A stretch of 64,000 bases of DNA from Marinobacter salexigens (GTDB lineage Bacteria > Pseudomonadota > Gammaproteobacteria > Pseudomonadales > Oleiphilaceae): positions 1,105,594-1,169,593 of the forward strand of contig NZ_JAHKPV010000001.1 of the NCBI RefSeq assembly GCF_018860765.1, read 5' to 3'. The first letter of the stretch is position 1. Each line of letters opens with the position of its first letter. The notes beneath the pieces were generated by a model. That model had not been told where the DNA came from. It saw only the letters and a list, made by a program, of their open reading frames with translations, and searched no databases. The position numbers and the translations under genes were made by a program. Below are positions 19,727 through 29,015 of this stretch, in pieces.

Positions 19727-19757
19727 CCAGCCCGGGCAATAGCGCCGGGCTGGTTCT
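19727..19757 (+). terminator. Terminator after ilvA
   Basis: A 9-bp GC-rich stem (CCAGCCCGG at 19727-19735, CCGGGCTGG at 19745-19753) followed by TTCTT, 13 bp after the ilvA stop. Confidence 0.7.
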
Positions 19758-19934
19758 TCGCAGTTATGACCCTGAGGTACTCCCCGTTAGCCATTGTTTT
19801 TCTTACTGAACTTTAATCTGTTAAAAATTGTAAAATTCAAGATGCGTGTTAGTCTTTCGTCTAATTCTTGAAAACAAGAATAGCTAACTGATTTTCCGCA
19901 GATTTAATCTTATTTTTGAACAGGGATACGCATC

Positions 19935-20105
19935 ATGGGTGGCAAGCCAGATATTATCCGGGCTGTTGTGCTGATTTTTGCTGTCGGCCTCGTAATTACC
20001 GGATTTACCTCGCTTCAGGCCTCGGAAGAGCGTTCCTCGTCCACCACAAAAAGCTCTGTCTCAGCCGACTCCGAGTACATGGCCAAAGCGCCGTTAAATC
20101 GGTAA
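19935..20105 (+). CDS. Small single-pass membrane protein, 56 residues
   Basis: An ATG-initiated frame of 56 codons with an AGGGA ribosome-binding site upstream. It encodes MGGKPDIIRA, then one hydrophobic helix (VVLIFAVGLVITGF), then a Ser/Thr-rich tail ending KAPLNR. The topology is consistent with a signal-anchor or a cleavable signal peptide (LQAS). I do not recognise a family. It ends 11 bp from the convergent 5-formyl-THF cyclo-ligase gene. The AT-rich upstream 180 bp could hold its promoter. Confidence 0.5.
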   Translation: MGGKPDIIRAVVLIFAVGLVITGFTSLQASEERSSSTTKSSVSADSEYMAKAPLNR

Positions 20106-20116
20106 CAGCGTCCTCG

Positions 20117-20749
20117 CTATTTAACTCGATATACCTGTTTGTCTGTCACCACGCTATGGAGTGGCACATCCCAAGGCTCAACCGGTAATCTTTCCACTTT
20201 TTGAAAGTCATGAGCCAAGCCAACCAGCTTTGGCGCCAATCTGGGTCGCAAGCGGCTGAACGCAAACGTGCGATCATAAAAGCCGCCTCCCATCCCCAGT
20301 CTTCCACCTTGCTCGTCAAACCCCACCAACGGAAACAGCACAGCGTCTAGTGCCCAAACAGGCCGCTTAAGCCCTTTGCTAAAGGCCGGTTCGGGTATGC
20401 CAAAGCGATTGGCGGTTAGTTCAACGCCATCGTAATAGGGGCTGAAGACCAATCTTCCGGGATGGATGGGGTGTAGTACCGGTAGGTAGAAGTGAATGCC
20501 TTTGAGCCGGGCCATAGTGACATAAAGGTGTGGGTCGATTTCACCGTCATTGGCCAGATAAACGGCGATGTGTTTGGCCCTGTGCAGATCCTGATTGTTC
20601 AAGAGGCATAGTGCGAGCTGTTCTGAGGCCCGTCGTTGTTGCTCTGTAGAAAGTGTCTGGCGGCACTGGCGCAGATGCTTGCGCAGTTGGCTGCGAGACA
20701 GTTTGTCCGGATGGCGGGTAAACGGTTGGGGGGTAAGAAACTGGCTCAA
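20117..20749 (-). CDS. 5-formyltetrahydrofolate cyclo-ligase
   Basis: 210 residues. The family signature is GGRLGMGGGFYDRTF near 145-160, and the N-terminal basic helix RSQLRKHLRQCRQ fits the fold. It converts 5-formyl-THF to 5,10-methenyl-THF with ATP. In gammaproteobacteria this gene (ygfA) typically lies downstream of ssrS (6S RNA) and zapA. The same order is kept here, with an extra membrane-protein gene between. Confidence 0.93.
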   Translation of the reverse strand: MSQFLTPQPFTRHPDKLSRSQLRKHLRQCRQTLSTEQQRRASEQLALCLLNNQDLHRAKHIAVYLANDGEIDPHLYVTMARLKGIHFYLPVLHPIHPGRLVFSPYYDGVELTANRFGIPEPAFSKGLKRPVWALDAVLFPLVGFDEQGGRLGMGGGFYDRTFAFSRLRPRLAPKLVGLAHDFQKVERLPVEPWDVPLHSVVTDKQVYRVK

Positions 20750-20869
20750 AATGAAGCCTCTCAGACGACCGTTCTTGTTGCTAGCGGATATATCATCCCA
20801 GCCCGTCGCAACTTCATCAAGTAGCGGGTGAAGTTGCGCCCGACCATAGCTTTAAGTTGCTGGTCGTAT

Positions 20870-21742
20870 TCAGTTGTCGAGAGGTGGCAAGCATATACGA
20901 ATGCGCTGCCAAGGCTCGCGGCAAGGCAGTGGCAAGGTTGGAGCATGGTAGGTGAGATATTCAATGGTATTTCCTAGGAATTGACTGCGGCTCCAAATGA
21001 TCCTTACCTCGCCAGCATAGTTTGCTTTTATCAGAATTCCGTTGTTATCAGTATCCTCTGCGGTAATATTCGTTGGGGGCTGTTCGGGAACCTGTAATAC
21101 CCAGCTCCACGGCGCGGTGGCGGGCTTATTGACAATATGGCGTGCAAACGCTTGAGGATCCTCGAATCCCTGAACTTTTTCGGCGTACTCGAACCGCGCG
21201 GAGAAGGGTTTAGGTGGCTCGATCCCGTTGATGGAATATCGGAGCTCCGCGCTACTCCCGTCAGGATAAAAACTATGCCATTCAGCAGTCGGAAGCCCCG
21301 ATGGCATCAGGCCAACTGTTTTTGATGCAGGAGCTAACGCAAATGTTGTGCGGGTTCGTCGTTCAGGAAACCTTGTTTCCCATGGTGCTTCTGTCTTAGC
21401 AAGCTGTTGCTGCAGAGCTTTAGCCATAGCCGTAACTTTAGGGGGCGAAGGGAAGTGGCGCGAATCTGCAGGAAACATTAACAAGCCTAGAGGAAGGGCG
21501 ATTAGCCATCCGGCGAAATACATTAAGAGGGTGCTCCGGCGGGCTTTCTGCTTTTTAGTGTTCTTGGTGAGATAGCAATACCAGGTCAAGGGCATCGCAA
21601 TTAAAAATAGAGTTAGAACGGTAAAAACTAACGCTGCGGAGTTTACGAAGAAGGCGCCAAAGCCACTGCCCCACTCTGCCCACCAGTAGAACACAGCAAG
21701 CCCGGATGTAACGCCCGCTGCAACAATCACCGCAGACACCAC
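20870..21742 (-). CDS. Unrecognised membrane protein, start and C-terminus uncertain
   Basis: 290 residues as read from a GTG at 21742. There are three N-terminal hydrophobic segments (about 1-20, 30-55, 72-90), then a soluble, probably periplasmic region with no motif I can name. Two oddities suggest decay or a sequence error. The frame extends upstream to a TGA without a normal start before the GTG. The last about 20 residues (PLPCREPWQRIRIC) look less protein-like than the frame-shifted alternative, which runs on about 40 codons to 20761 (EYDQQLKAMVGRNF). It sits between 6S RNA and the cyclo-ligase gene. Confidence 0.5.
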   Translation of the reverse strand: MVSAVIVAAGVTSGLAVFYWWAEWGSGFGAFFVNSAALVFTVLTLFLIAMPLTWYCYLTKNTKKQKARRSTLLMYFAGWLIALPLGLLMFPADSRHFPSPPKVTAMAKALQQQLAKTEAPWETRFPERRTRTTFALAPASKTVGLMPSGLPTAEWHSFYPDGSSAELRYSINGIEPPKPFSARFEYAEKVQGFEDPQAFARHIVNKPATAPWSWVLQVPEQPPTNITAEDTDNNGILIKANYAGEVRIIWSRSQFLGNTIEYLTYHAPTLPLPCREPWQRIRICLPPLDN

Positions 21743-21807
21743 TGGCAGGTAGAGAGAGTGGTCCTTGCTACGGGAGCGATCAGGCTTGCTGTTATTTTGA
21801 ATACTGT

Positions 21808-21957
21808 TTATGGCTGCCTCTCAAGCAATTCGTGCAGTTCTGCGGCCTGATTTAATAAGCGCTCAGCAGTACTTTGCGGAAGGGAAAGATTAAACCCAGA
21901 CGGTTCTCGCAAAGTAATTGAGCTTGAAGTGATGGTTAAACTTGGTGCTGAGAGCAG
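21808..21957 (-). pseudogene. Possible degenerate small ORF between 6S RNA and the membrane gene
   Basis: A stop-free frame of about 50 codons ends at the TAA 21810-21808 with a protein-like C-terminus (STAERLLNQAAELHELLERQP region). No ATG, GTG or early TTG opens it; only CTG/ATC/TTA codons are available after the preceding TAA inside the 6S RNA. It directly abuts the next frame, as in a coupled pair. It may be a start-lost remnant or a gene with a non-standard start. Confidence 0.25.
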
Positions 21958-21974
21958 TGAGCTAAGAAAATAAA

Positions 21975-22151
21975 GCTTCCCGAGCTGCCGTTATCGGATG
22001 TGGCCCTTGAACCCAAAGTTCAAGGTCGGTGGCCGCTGTGACATATTAGGCTTTCCCCCTGCGGGGACATGCTCACAATGCCCTAGAGTAGCCACCTGGG
22101 TAAAGCGCATCGGCTCGAGGACGAATCCGACTTGCGAACAGCCCAGGAAGT
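21975..22151 (-). ncRNA. ssrS: 6S RNA
   Basis: On the minus strand the roughly 177-nt segment carries 6S landmarks: TGTTCGCAAGTCGG and CTCGAGCCGAT in the 5' arm, GTGAGCATGTCC, and ACCTTGAAC-GTTCAAGG hairpin in the 3' arm. The ends (CTTCCTGGGCTG at 22150-22139, CAGCTCGGGAAG at 21987-21976) pair as a 12-bp helix with two G-U pairs, closing the long rod with an internal bubble. 6S RNA mimics open promoter DNA and sequesters the sigma-70 holoenzyme in stationary phase. The position downstream of zapA matches the classical zapA-ssrS-ygfA order. Confidence 0.92.
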
Positions 22152-22157
22152 GTTTCC

Positions 22158-22188
22158 ATTATAGGGCCAGTTCCGGGGCCGATTGCAA
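22158..22188 (-). promoter_or_regulatory. Promoter of 6S RNA
   Basis: Perfect TATAAT on the minus strand (22163-22158), seven bases before the predicted 5' end. A TTGCAA lies upstream with a 19-bp spacer, longer than optimal. Confidence 0.6.
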
Positions 22189-22213
22189 TACCTATCGGGG
22201 GATCCTTAAAAAC

Positions 22214-22513
22214 TCAGTGGTTTGACTGTTCTCCGAGAGCGTTTTCCAGCTTGCTGTCCATGGCTTTGAGTAGAGTGCTGGTGGCATCGGACATGGTGTC
22301 CCGCTCAAGTAATTCATGGGTCATATTAAGAGCGGCCATCACGGCGATTCGTTCTGTTCCGAACACTTTGCCACCGGTGCGAATTTCACGCATTTTACTG
22401 TCCAGATGTCTGGCCGCACGTATGAGGGCTTCCTGTTCTTCCGCAGGGCAAGCGACCAGATATTCTTTGTCGAGAATTTTCACCTCAACGGTGGTGGATG
22501 GCTTAGACATCAA
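22214..22513 (-). CDS. zapA: Cell division protein ZapA
   Basis: 99 residues with the ZapA fold: a beta-rich head (TTVEVKILDKEYLVACPAEE) then a coiled-coil. It bundles FtsZ filaments at the division ring. The start overlaps the upstream ZapB-like gene by 4 bp, and ssrS follows about 60 bp downstream. Confidence 0.92.
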   Translation of the reverse strand: MMSKPSTTVEVKILDKEYLVACPAEEQEALIRAARHLDSKMREIRTGGKVFGTERIAVMAALNMTHELLERDTMSDATSTLLKAMDSKLENALGEQSNH

Positions 22514-22716
22514 TGGTGCTCCAGCGCTCGAAGGCGGCCGATCATGGCTTCGATCTTGTTTTTGGCAAGATCATTTTTTTGAATAAGCTGGCTCCGTTCC
22601 CGGTTCCAGTCATCCTGCAACTGCCTCAAATTCGCATTATCCCGCTCAAGTTTTTGGCAGTGTTCGATCAGCTTGTCCAGCTTGTCCGCTAACGCTTGTA
22701 CTTCGGACTGTTCCAT
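22510..22716 (-). CDS. ZapB-like coiled-coil protein (TIGR02449 family)
   Basis: 68 residues, almost entirely a heptad-patterned coiled coil (ALADKLDKLIEHCQKLERDN). TIGR02449 proteins occur directly upstream of zapA in pseudomonads and relatives; a role with ZapA at the divisome is inferred from the 4-bp overlap, not shown. The divergent region to 22908 contains the promoters. Confidence 0.8.
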   Translation of the reverse strand: MEQSEVQALADKLDKLIEHCQKLERDNANLRQLQDDWNRERSQLIQKNDLAKNKIEAMIGRLRALEHH

Positions 22717-22907
22717 GACGTGCCCAGCATAGGTTGAAGTTATTGCGACTAACTATAAGTGTGTGTGCCATACCGGTCAATTTACAGGCGTGTCATAAGT
22801 TGTGAATTGCCGTTCTTCGTGTTCCGTACAGCAACCTGAAGGTGTCTTGGAAGCGCCTGAATGCTAGGATGGGGCCTTAACTCCACAACACAGGATTGTC
22901 TTGGTTC

Positions 22908-23507
22908 ATGTCAGAAACCGACACTGCCAATGCGGCCCATGCCGCTGAATTTGAGCGCTGGGCAAATGTTTATACGGCCCACAAAGCGTTTAGTCACCCT
23001 TCCGAACTTCATGGCGCACTTTGCGGTCGGTTAGCTGCTGGCTCTCGCATAGAGGAAGATGAGTGGTTGGCCATGGTATGTGAGCATATGGGGCTTCCGG
23101 AAACCGCAGTCGAAGAGAGCGAAGACCTATCAGTCTTCATGAACGAGGCTTACGAACAGGCGCTGGCGTTTTTGAAGTCGGCGGATATGAGCTTTCATCC
23201 TTTGCTGCCTGATGATGATTATGCGATTGATCAGCGTCTTGAGGCTCTGGTGGCCTGGGTGCGTGGCTTTCTCGAAGGCATGGCCCTCTCTGCCGGAGAG
23301 TCGTTGGGCGAGGCCCCAGAGGAAATCCGCGAGCTTATCGGAGACATGGTCGCGATCAGTCAGGTTTCTGAAGATCAAGAGTCTGATCAGGAAAGCGAAC
23401 AGCAATTGTTAGAAATAACCGAGTACATCCGGCTGGGGGCTTTGGCCGTATTCACCGAGTTCAATCCGCCGGAAAAGCCGGCATCACAAGCGCCAACGCT
23501 GCACTGA
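22908..23507 (+). CDS. YgfB/YecA (UPF0149) family protein
   Basis: 199 residues from the ATG at 22908; an in-frame TTG at 22896 would add four residues but leaves the AGGA ribosome-binding site too close. The UPF0149 core is visible (HPSELHGALCGRLAAG near residue 33 and WVRGFLEGMAL near 115). UPF0149 proteins are all-helical. It is the first gene of the ygfB-pepP-ubiH-ubiI run, an arrangement conserved from E. coli to Marinobacter. The function here is unknown; a Pseudomonas YgfB member affects AmpC regulation. Confidence 0.88.
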   Translation: MSETDTANAAHAAEFERWANVYTAHKAFSHPSELHGALCGRLAAGSRIEEDEWLAMVCEHMGLPETAVEESEDLSVFMNEAYEQALAFLKSADMSFHPLLPDDDYAIDQRLEALVAWVRGFLEGMALSAGESLGEAPEEIRELIGDMVAISQVSEDQESDQESEQQLLEITEYIRLGALAVFTEFNPPEKPASQAPTLH

Positions 23508-23533
23508 TTATGTCACACACTGCGGGAGACCCT

Positions 23534-24853
23534 ATGCCGTCCATTATACCCGTCAAGGAATTCGCTGAGCGCCGCCGCAAGTTGATGGAGCGCATGGCGC
23601 CAGACAGCATTGCCATTATTCCGGCTGCACCCGAGCGTGTTCGCAATCGCGACGTATTGCATCCGTTTCGCCAAGACAGCGACTTCCAGTATCTCACCGG
23701 TTTCGGGGAGCCTGAGGCAGTTTTGGCGCTGATCCCCGGCCGTGAGCACGGAGAGTCTGTTCTGTTTTGCAAAGAGCGAAATCCCGAGAAAGAGCTGTGG
23801 GATGGCTTTCTTGTAGGCCCTGAGGGCGCGATAGAGCGCTACGGTTTGGATGATGCTTTCCCGATTTCAGATATCGACGACATTTTGCCCGGCATGATCG
23901 AAGGCCGCAGCCGCGTGTATTATCCGTTAGGCAAAGATCAGGGCTTCGATACTCGGGTAATGGACTGGGTTAAGGTGCTTCGCAGCAAGGTTAAAAGTGG
24001 TGCGCACCCGCCGGGTGAGTTTGTGTCTCTGGAGCATCTTCTGCACGACCTCCGGCTTTATAAAAGCAGCTGTGAAATCAAGGCGATGGCCAAAGCTGGC
24101 CAGATCAGCGCTGAAGCCCATTGCCGTGCTATGAAGCGTGCCCGTAAGGGTGGTTATGAGTACAACCTTGAGGCGGAGCTGATTCATACCTTTATGGATC
24201 ATGGGGCCCGTTCCACGGCCTACCCGTCTATTGTTGGTGGTGGGGCGAATGGCTGTATTTTGCATTACATCGAAAACATAGCACCACTCAAAGACGGCGA
24301 GCTAGTTCTAATCGACGCAGGTTGTGAGGTTGAGTGTTACGCCTCTGATATTACCCGCACCTTCCCGGTAAGTGGTAAGTTCAGCCCCGAGCAGCGAGCA
24401 GTTTACGATGTGGTGCTGGAGGCGCAGTACGCGGCCATTGATGCCGTTCGCCCGGGCAATCACTGGAATCACCCCCACGAAGCAGCCTTGAGGGTGCTCA
24501 CCGGCGGCTTGATCGATCTGGGTATCTTGTCTGGCACGGTTGATGACGCCATCGCCAGCGAAGCCTTTAAACCGTTCTTTATGCACCGAACCGGCCATTG
24601 GCTGGGATTGGATGTGCACGATGTGGGCGACTACAAAGTAGGGGATGCATGGCGGCTACTTGAGCCGGGCATGGCGCTTACCGTTGAGCCGGGTTTGTAT
24701 ATCGCACCGGATAATACCGATGTAGATGAAAAGTGGCGCGGCATTGGTATTCGTATCGAAGACGATGTGGTGGTTACAAAAGAGGGCTGCCGGGTACTGA
24801 CGGACGGCGTGCCCAAGACCGTGGAAGATATTGAAGCCCTGATGGCGGATTAA
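23534..24853 (+). CDS. pepP: Xaa-Pro aminopeptidase
   Basis: 439 residues from the ATG at 23534, which has a GGGAG ribosome-binding site 6 nt upstream and aligns with the E. coli PepP N-terminus; an in-frame ATG at 23510 lacks these. N-terminal creatinase domain, then the pita-bread metallopeptidase with the dinuclear metal site: Asp in LIDAGCEVE, Asp in ASDITRTF, His in HRTGHWLGLDVHD, Glu in TVEPGLY and Glu in IRIEDDV. It releases N-terminal residues before proline. It is co-directional with ubiH, 4 bp apart. Confidence 0.96.
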   Translation: MPSIIPVKEFAERRRKLMERMAPDSIAIIPAAPERVRNRDVLHPFRQDSDFQYLTGFGEPEAVLALIPGREHGESVLFCKERNPEKELWDGFLVGPEGAIERYGLDDAFPISDIDDILPGMIEGRSRVYYPLGKDQGFDTRVMDWVKVLRSKVKSGAHPPGEFVSLEHLLHDLRLYKSSCEIKAMAKAGQISAEAHCRAMKRARKGGYEYNLEAELIHTFMDHGARSTAYPSIVGGGANGCILHYIENIAPLKDGELVLIDAGCEVECYASDITRTFPVSGKFSPEQRAVYDVVLEAQYAAIDAVRPGNHWNHPHEAALRVLTGGLIDLGILSGTVDDAIASEAFKPFFMHRTGHWLGLDVHDVGDYKVGDAWRLLEPGMALTVEPGLYIAPDNTDVDEKWRGIGIRIEDDVVVTKEGCRVLTDGVPKTVEDIEALMAD

Positions 24854-24857
24854 GCCT

Positions 24858-26123
24858 GTGAAACATTCCGATACCGATGTGATCATTGCCGGTGGTGGGC
24901 TGGCGGGTGCGACCTTAGCTTTGGCTTTGACCAGAGTAGCGCCTGCGCTGAGCGTAACCGTGGTTGAGGCTTTCCCGCTCTCGGCGGATGCTTTGCCGGA
25001 TTCCTATCAGCCCAGTTACGATGCCCGTTCCACCGCATTGGCTTGGGGCTCCCGACTGATTTTTGAAGAGCTTGGGCTTTGGCATCGGATATCGGAGCAT
25101 GCGACACCCATTCAGCATATTCACGTATCGGATAGAGGCCGTTTCGGCGCCACTCGCTTAAATGCCCAAGAGTATGAGCAGCGAGCTCTGGGTTACGTGA
25201 TGGATAACCGCTGGATGGGGCTTTGTTTAATGCGGGAGTTGCTCGAAACAAAGGTTCAGTGGCAAGCGCCAGCAGACGTCATCGATATGACGCCCTGCGA
25301 GCAAGGCGTGAGCGTTAGCCTAAAGATCGGCAACGAAACCAGCCGATTAAAAGCGCAATGTTTGATTGTGGCTGATGGTGGCCGTTCCGGGTTGCGAGAA
25401 AAGCTCGGCTTCCAGCCAAGCCATCACGGCTACAATCAGAATGCACTTATTGCCAACGTATCCACCAGTGACAGCCATGAGTTCACGGCATTTGAGCGTT
25501 TTACCGAAGCGGGCCCCATGGCCATGTTGCCCCATGGGTCGCCATCCAGAGCGGGGCATGAGTCTGCGCTGGTATGGACCTTGAACGATCAAGAACTCAA
25601 GCAGGTTCTGGCGATGTCCGATAGCGACAAATGTTTGCGGCTCCAAGAGCGCTTTGGCTGGCGCCTAGGGCGGTTTACCAGAATAGGTGAGTGTAACTAT
25701 TACCCGCTGACACTCACGACTGTAGCCGAGCCTGTAAGGCCCGGGGTGGCGCTCGTGGGCAATGCCGCGCACGCTTTGCATCCGGTTGCAGGGCAGGGTT
25801 TTAATCTGGCATTGCGGGGGTTGATGACTCTGGTGGAACAGTTCCGGTTGGCGGCAGAGCAGGGGCGGTCACCGGGCGATTTTCAGATATTGCGCCGCTA
25901 TCACGAGTTGCACAGTCCGGATTGGCAGCAAACCGTGCAGTTCTCGGATTCGCTGATTCGTATTTTTGGCCACTCATTGGCACCTGTTGCCACAGCCAGA
26001 GATGCCGGGTTAGTGGGCCTAGACTTGTTGCCCAGCGCCAAGCGGCTGTTTGCGCGCAAAGCCATGGGAACAGGCGGGCGCAGAGCGGTTATCAATGGGC
26101 CAGCGGCGAGTGATAAACAATGA
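24858..26123 (+). CDS. ubiH: 2-octaprenyl-6-methoxyphenol hydroxylase
   Basis: 421 residues, GTG start. FAD-dependent aromatic hydroxylase: dinucleotide-binding GGGLAGATLALAL at the N-terminus and ribose-binding ALVGNAAHALHPVAGQG near residue 300. It performs a ring hydroxylation in ubiquinone synthesis. Its stop overlaps the next hydroxylase start by 4 bp. Assignment as UbiH rests on the conserved pepP-ubiH-ubiI order. Confidence 0.92.
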   Translation: MKHSDTDVIIAGGGLAGATLALALTRVAPALSVTVVEAFPLSADALPDSYQPSYDARSTALAWGSRLIFEELGLWHRISEHATPIQHIHVSDRGRFGATRLNAQEYEQRALGYVMDNRWMGLCLMRELLETKVQWQAPADVIDMTPCEQGVSVSLKIGNETSRLKAQCLIVADGGRSGLREKLGFQPSHHGYNQNALIANVSTSDSHEFTAFERFTEAGPMAMLPHGSPSRAGHESALVWTLNDQELKQVLAMSDSDKCLRLQERFGWRLGRFTRIGECNYYPLTLTTVAEPVRPGVALVGNAAHALHPVAGQGFNLALRGLMTLVEQFRLAAEQGRSPGDFQILRRYHELHSPDWQQTVQFSDSLIRIFGHSLAPVATARDAGLVGLDLLPSAKRLFARKAMGTGGRRAVINGPAASDKQ

Positions 26124-27343
26124 GTGATGCCAAAGTGTTCGACATTCTCGTGGTTGGCGGTGGTATGACGGGTACCGCGCTGGCTATCGGCTTGTCGAAG
26201 CAAGGTTGGACGGTTGGCTTGGTTGAGGGCAGTGATCGTGCCGTGCTGCTAAAACAACCTGATCCCGTTGAAGGCGTAATGGATTTCGAACCTCGAGTTA
26301 GCGCCATTTCTGTGGCCAGCCAACAGCTGCTTGAATCTTTGGGTGCTTGGCGCGGCGTAGCGACCGGGCGTCACTGTCCCTATCAAGGTATGACTGTATG
26401 GGATGGCGACGGTACTGGGCGAATTCATTTCGACGCTGCCGAATTACAAGCCCGAGCCTTGGGGACGATTGTCGAAAACCGCAGTTTGGTCAGGGCCCTG
26501 TTCGAGATAGTAGAAACCAGCGGTGTTGACCTGATTGATGGTGTGCAGGTTACCGCTTGCACTCAAGACGACGACCTACGCAGCATTGAGCTTGCCGATG
26601 GACGTAAACTCGGCGCCCAACTCGTGATTGCGGCTGATGGCGCCAATTCCAGATTACGGCAATGGGTTGGCTTGCCTACCCGCGAATGGGATTATGATCA
26701 GCAGGCGATTGTATGTACCGTGCGCACAGCCCAAAGCCATAAATACACAGCCTGGCAAAGGTTTTCGCAAACCGGACCTTTGGCGTTTTTGCCGCTGGCA
26801 GCCGAAAACGGTGATGAGCATTATTGCTCCATCGTTTGGTCACAAGATACCGAAGAAGCCCGCCGTCTGATGGCGCTGGATGATGCAACTTTCTCCGCCG
26901 AACTAGAGCGCGCCATCGAAAGAGAGCTTGGTACGATTGAGTCGGTTTCCAAGCGCTTTGCATTCCCACTGCGTCAGCGTCACGCTAAAGACTACACTGC
27001 GCCCGGCTTCGCTTTAATCGGTGACGCAGCCCACACCATTCATCCCTTAGCTGGTCAGGGTGCCAACCTCGGATACGGTGATGTTCGGGTAATGCTGGAG
27101 GAGTTATCCAGCGCCAAAAGGTCTGGTTTAAGCCCGGCGAACGAGCTGGTTCTTGCGCGCTACCAACGTCGTCGAAAAGGCGAGAACCTAACCATGATGA
27201 TGGCGATGGAAGGTTTTAAACAGCTATTTGGTCGCGATGAGTTGCCTTTCAGGCTTCTCAGAAATACCGGTATGCGCTGGCTTGATGGGCTAGGGCCGGT
27301 AAAAAACCGTGTTGCAGCAGAGGCCATGGGCCTTAATCTATAA
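26120..27343 (+). CDS. ubiI: FAD-dependent ubiquinone-pathway hydroxylase UbiI/VisC type
   Basis: 407 residues. Paralogous to the preceding gene, with [13 protein letters not shown] near the N-terminus and [25 protein letters not shown] near 300, typical of the UbiH/UbiI/UbiF family. By position it corresponds to E. coli visC/ubiI (C5 hydroxylation). Other family members such as UbiF cannot be excluded by eye. It is translationally coupled to ubiH. Confidence 0.88.
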   Translation: MSDAKVFDILVVGGGMTGTALAIGLSKQGWTVGLVEGSDRAVLLKQPDPVEGVMDFEPRVSAISVASQQLLESLGAWRGVATGRHCPYQGMTVWDGDGTGRIHFDAAELQARALGTIVENRSLVRALFEIVETSGVDLIDGVQVTACTQDDDLRSIELADGRKLGAQLVIAADGANSRLRQWVGLPTREWDYDQQAIVCTVRTAQSHKYTAWQRFSQTGPLAFLPLAAENGDEHYCSIVWSQDTEEARRLMALDDATFSAELERAIERELGTIESVSKRFAFPLRQRHAKDYTAPGFALIGDAAHTIHPLAGQGANLGYGDVRVMLEELSSAKRSGLSPANELVLARYQRRRKGENLTMMMAMEGFKQLFGRDELPFRLLRNTGMRWLDGLGPVKNRVAAEAMGLNL

Positions 27344-27372
27344 ACCGCCACCACCACACAGGATACTCACAG

Positions 27373-28293
27373 ATGGCAGGAGCCAGTCTACTCACACTTC
27401 TCGATGATATTGCAGCGTTGCTCGACGACATTTCTTTGATGACAAAAGCCGCGACAAAGAAAACAGCGGGCGTGCTAGGGGACGACCTTGCCCTGAACGC
27501 GCAACAGGTTACCGGTGTAAGGCCTGCCCGGGAGTTGCCGGTAGTTTGGGCGGTTGCCAAGGGGTCGATGGTGAACAAGGTGATACTTGTGCCGGCTGCC
27601 GTCGCTATCAGTTTCTTTATGCCTTGGTTGGTTACGCCTTTGCTGATGCTTGGCGGTGGCTTCCTATGCTTTGAAGGCGTTGAAAAGCTGGCCCATAAAT
27701 TTTTGCATGCCAAGGAGGACGAACAACATAAAAAGGAGCGCCGTGAGGCTCTGAAACAACCGGGCGTGGATTTGAGGGTATTGGAGAGGGAAAAGATAAA
27801 AGGCGCCATTCGAACAGACTTTATTCTCTCTGCTGAGATAATAGCAATTACTCTCGGCGTGGTAGCCAGCGCTAGCATAGGTATGCAGTTTGCTGTTCTT
27901 TCTGTGGTGGCCGTGGGCGTTACTGTCGTTGTTTACGGATTGGTGGCAGGGATTGTAAAGCTGGACGATCTTGGCCTCTACCTGAGCCAGAGAAACGGTG
28001 AGTTGGCGCAAAAGGTTGGTGACGGTATTCTCTGGCTTGCACCATACCTTATGAAAGCCTTATCGATTGTCGGCACTCTCGCTATGTTCTTGGTGGGAGG
28101 TGGCATTCTTGTGCACGGCGTACCGCCCGTTTACAACGCTATTGAACTCTTCGCTGCGGATTATAGCGGTCTGTGGGCCATGCTGATTCCTGTGCTAGCC
28201 AATGGCTTGGTCGGGGTTGTCGCGGGGGCTGTGCTGGTAGCTGTGATTACCCCCCTTATACGGCTGTGGGAAGCGAGATCAAAGACAGCTTGA
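27373..28293 (+). CDS. DUF808 family inner-membrane protein (YedI-like)
   Basis: 306 residues. It begins [19 protein letters not shown], the DUF808 signature, then [17 protein letters not shown] and about five hydrophobic segments. The function is unknown. It is 29 bp after ubiI and may be co-transcribed. It ends 2 bp from the convergent rsmE gene, leaving no room for a separate terminator. Confidence 0.88.
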   Translation: MAGASLLTLLDDIAALLDDISLMTKAATKKTAGVLGDDLALNAQQVTGVRPARELPVVWAVAKGSMVNKVILVPAAVAISFFMPWLVTPLLMLGGGFLCFEGVEKLAHKFLHAKEDEQHKKERREALKQPGVDLRVLEREKIKGAIRTDFILSAEIIAITLGVVASASIGMQFAVLSVVAVGVTVVVYGLVAGIVKLDDLGLYLSQRNGELAQKVGDGILWLAPYLMKALSIVGTLAMFLVGGGILVHGVPPVYNAIELFAADYSGLWAMLIPVLANGLVGVVAGAVLVAVITPLIRLWEARSKTA

Positions 28294-28295
28294 GA

Positions 28296-29015
28296 TTAAA
28301 GACAGGCGTTAAATAGCCGGCTGGTAAGAACCGGAACGGCGGTTTCTACTCGCAATATGCGCGGCCCCAAGTGAACGCTTTGGCACCCTGCCTCTTCCAA
28401 CTTGCCCACTTCGTAAGGCGTGAATCCGCCCTCCGGCCCGATACACAGCGCAGCTGGCCTGTTTAAGTGTGTAGGGCAGGGCGTGGGTGTGCCCGGGTGT
28501 GCAACTAGTGCTTCTTTGTCTTCTAGGAGGGCGGGCAGTTCGTCTTCTACAAAAGGTTTGAATAGTTTGCGAATATGCACTCTCGGCATAGCGGTGTCTT
28601 TTGCTTGCTCTAGCCCAAGAGTAAGGTTTTCTCGCAGGTTATCGTCTGATAGCCATGGCGTTTGCCAAAAGCTTTTTTCCACCTTGTAGCTGTTGATCAG
28701 CCAAATGTCTTTGATGCCCAATGTGGCGCTGGTTTGCAGGATGCGGCGGAACATTTTTGGTCGGGGCATGGCCAGAATCAGAGTAAGAGGCAAGGGGCGA
28801 GGTGGCTGCTGATCCAGCTTAATAATCAATTCAGCTTCGGAGTTTGTGAGCGAAATTACTTCTCCCAGCCCCATCAAACCATTCACTCGACCAACGGGCA
28901 GTCGATCACCAATAGCAGCACCGAGTATCGATTTTATATGCTCCAGCCTGCGGCCCCGAAGTACCACGCGATCGGGGGCAACAAAATCCTCGTCAAACAG
29001 TAAGGCTAGATTCAT
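28296..29015 (-). CDS. rsmE: 16S rRNA (uracil-1498-N3)-methyltransferase
   Basis: 239 residues. An N-terminal PUA-like domain is followed by a SPOUT knot with the motif LCIGPEGGFTPYEV near 192-205 and LGPRILRVETA near the C-terminus. It methylates N3 of U1498 of 16S rRNA. It overlaps the tatC stop by 4 bp. A gene of this family follows tatC in Pseudomonas as well. Confidence 0.93.
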   Translation of the reverse strand: MNLALLFDEDFVAPDRVVLRGRRLEHIKSILGAAIGDRLPVGRVNGLMGLGEVISLTNSEAELIIKLDQQPPRPLPLTLILAMPRPKMFRRILQTSATLGIKDIWLINSYKVEKSFWQTPWLSDDNLRENLTLGLEQAKDTAMPRVHIRKLFKPFVEDELPALLEDKEALVAHPGTPTPCPTHLNRPAALCIGPEGGFTPYEVGKLEEAGCQSVHLGPRILRVETAVPVLTSRLFNACL

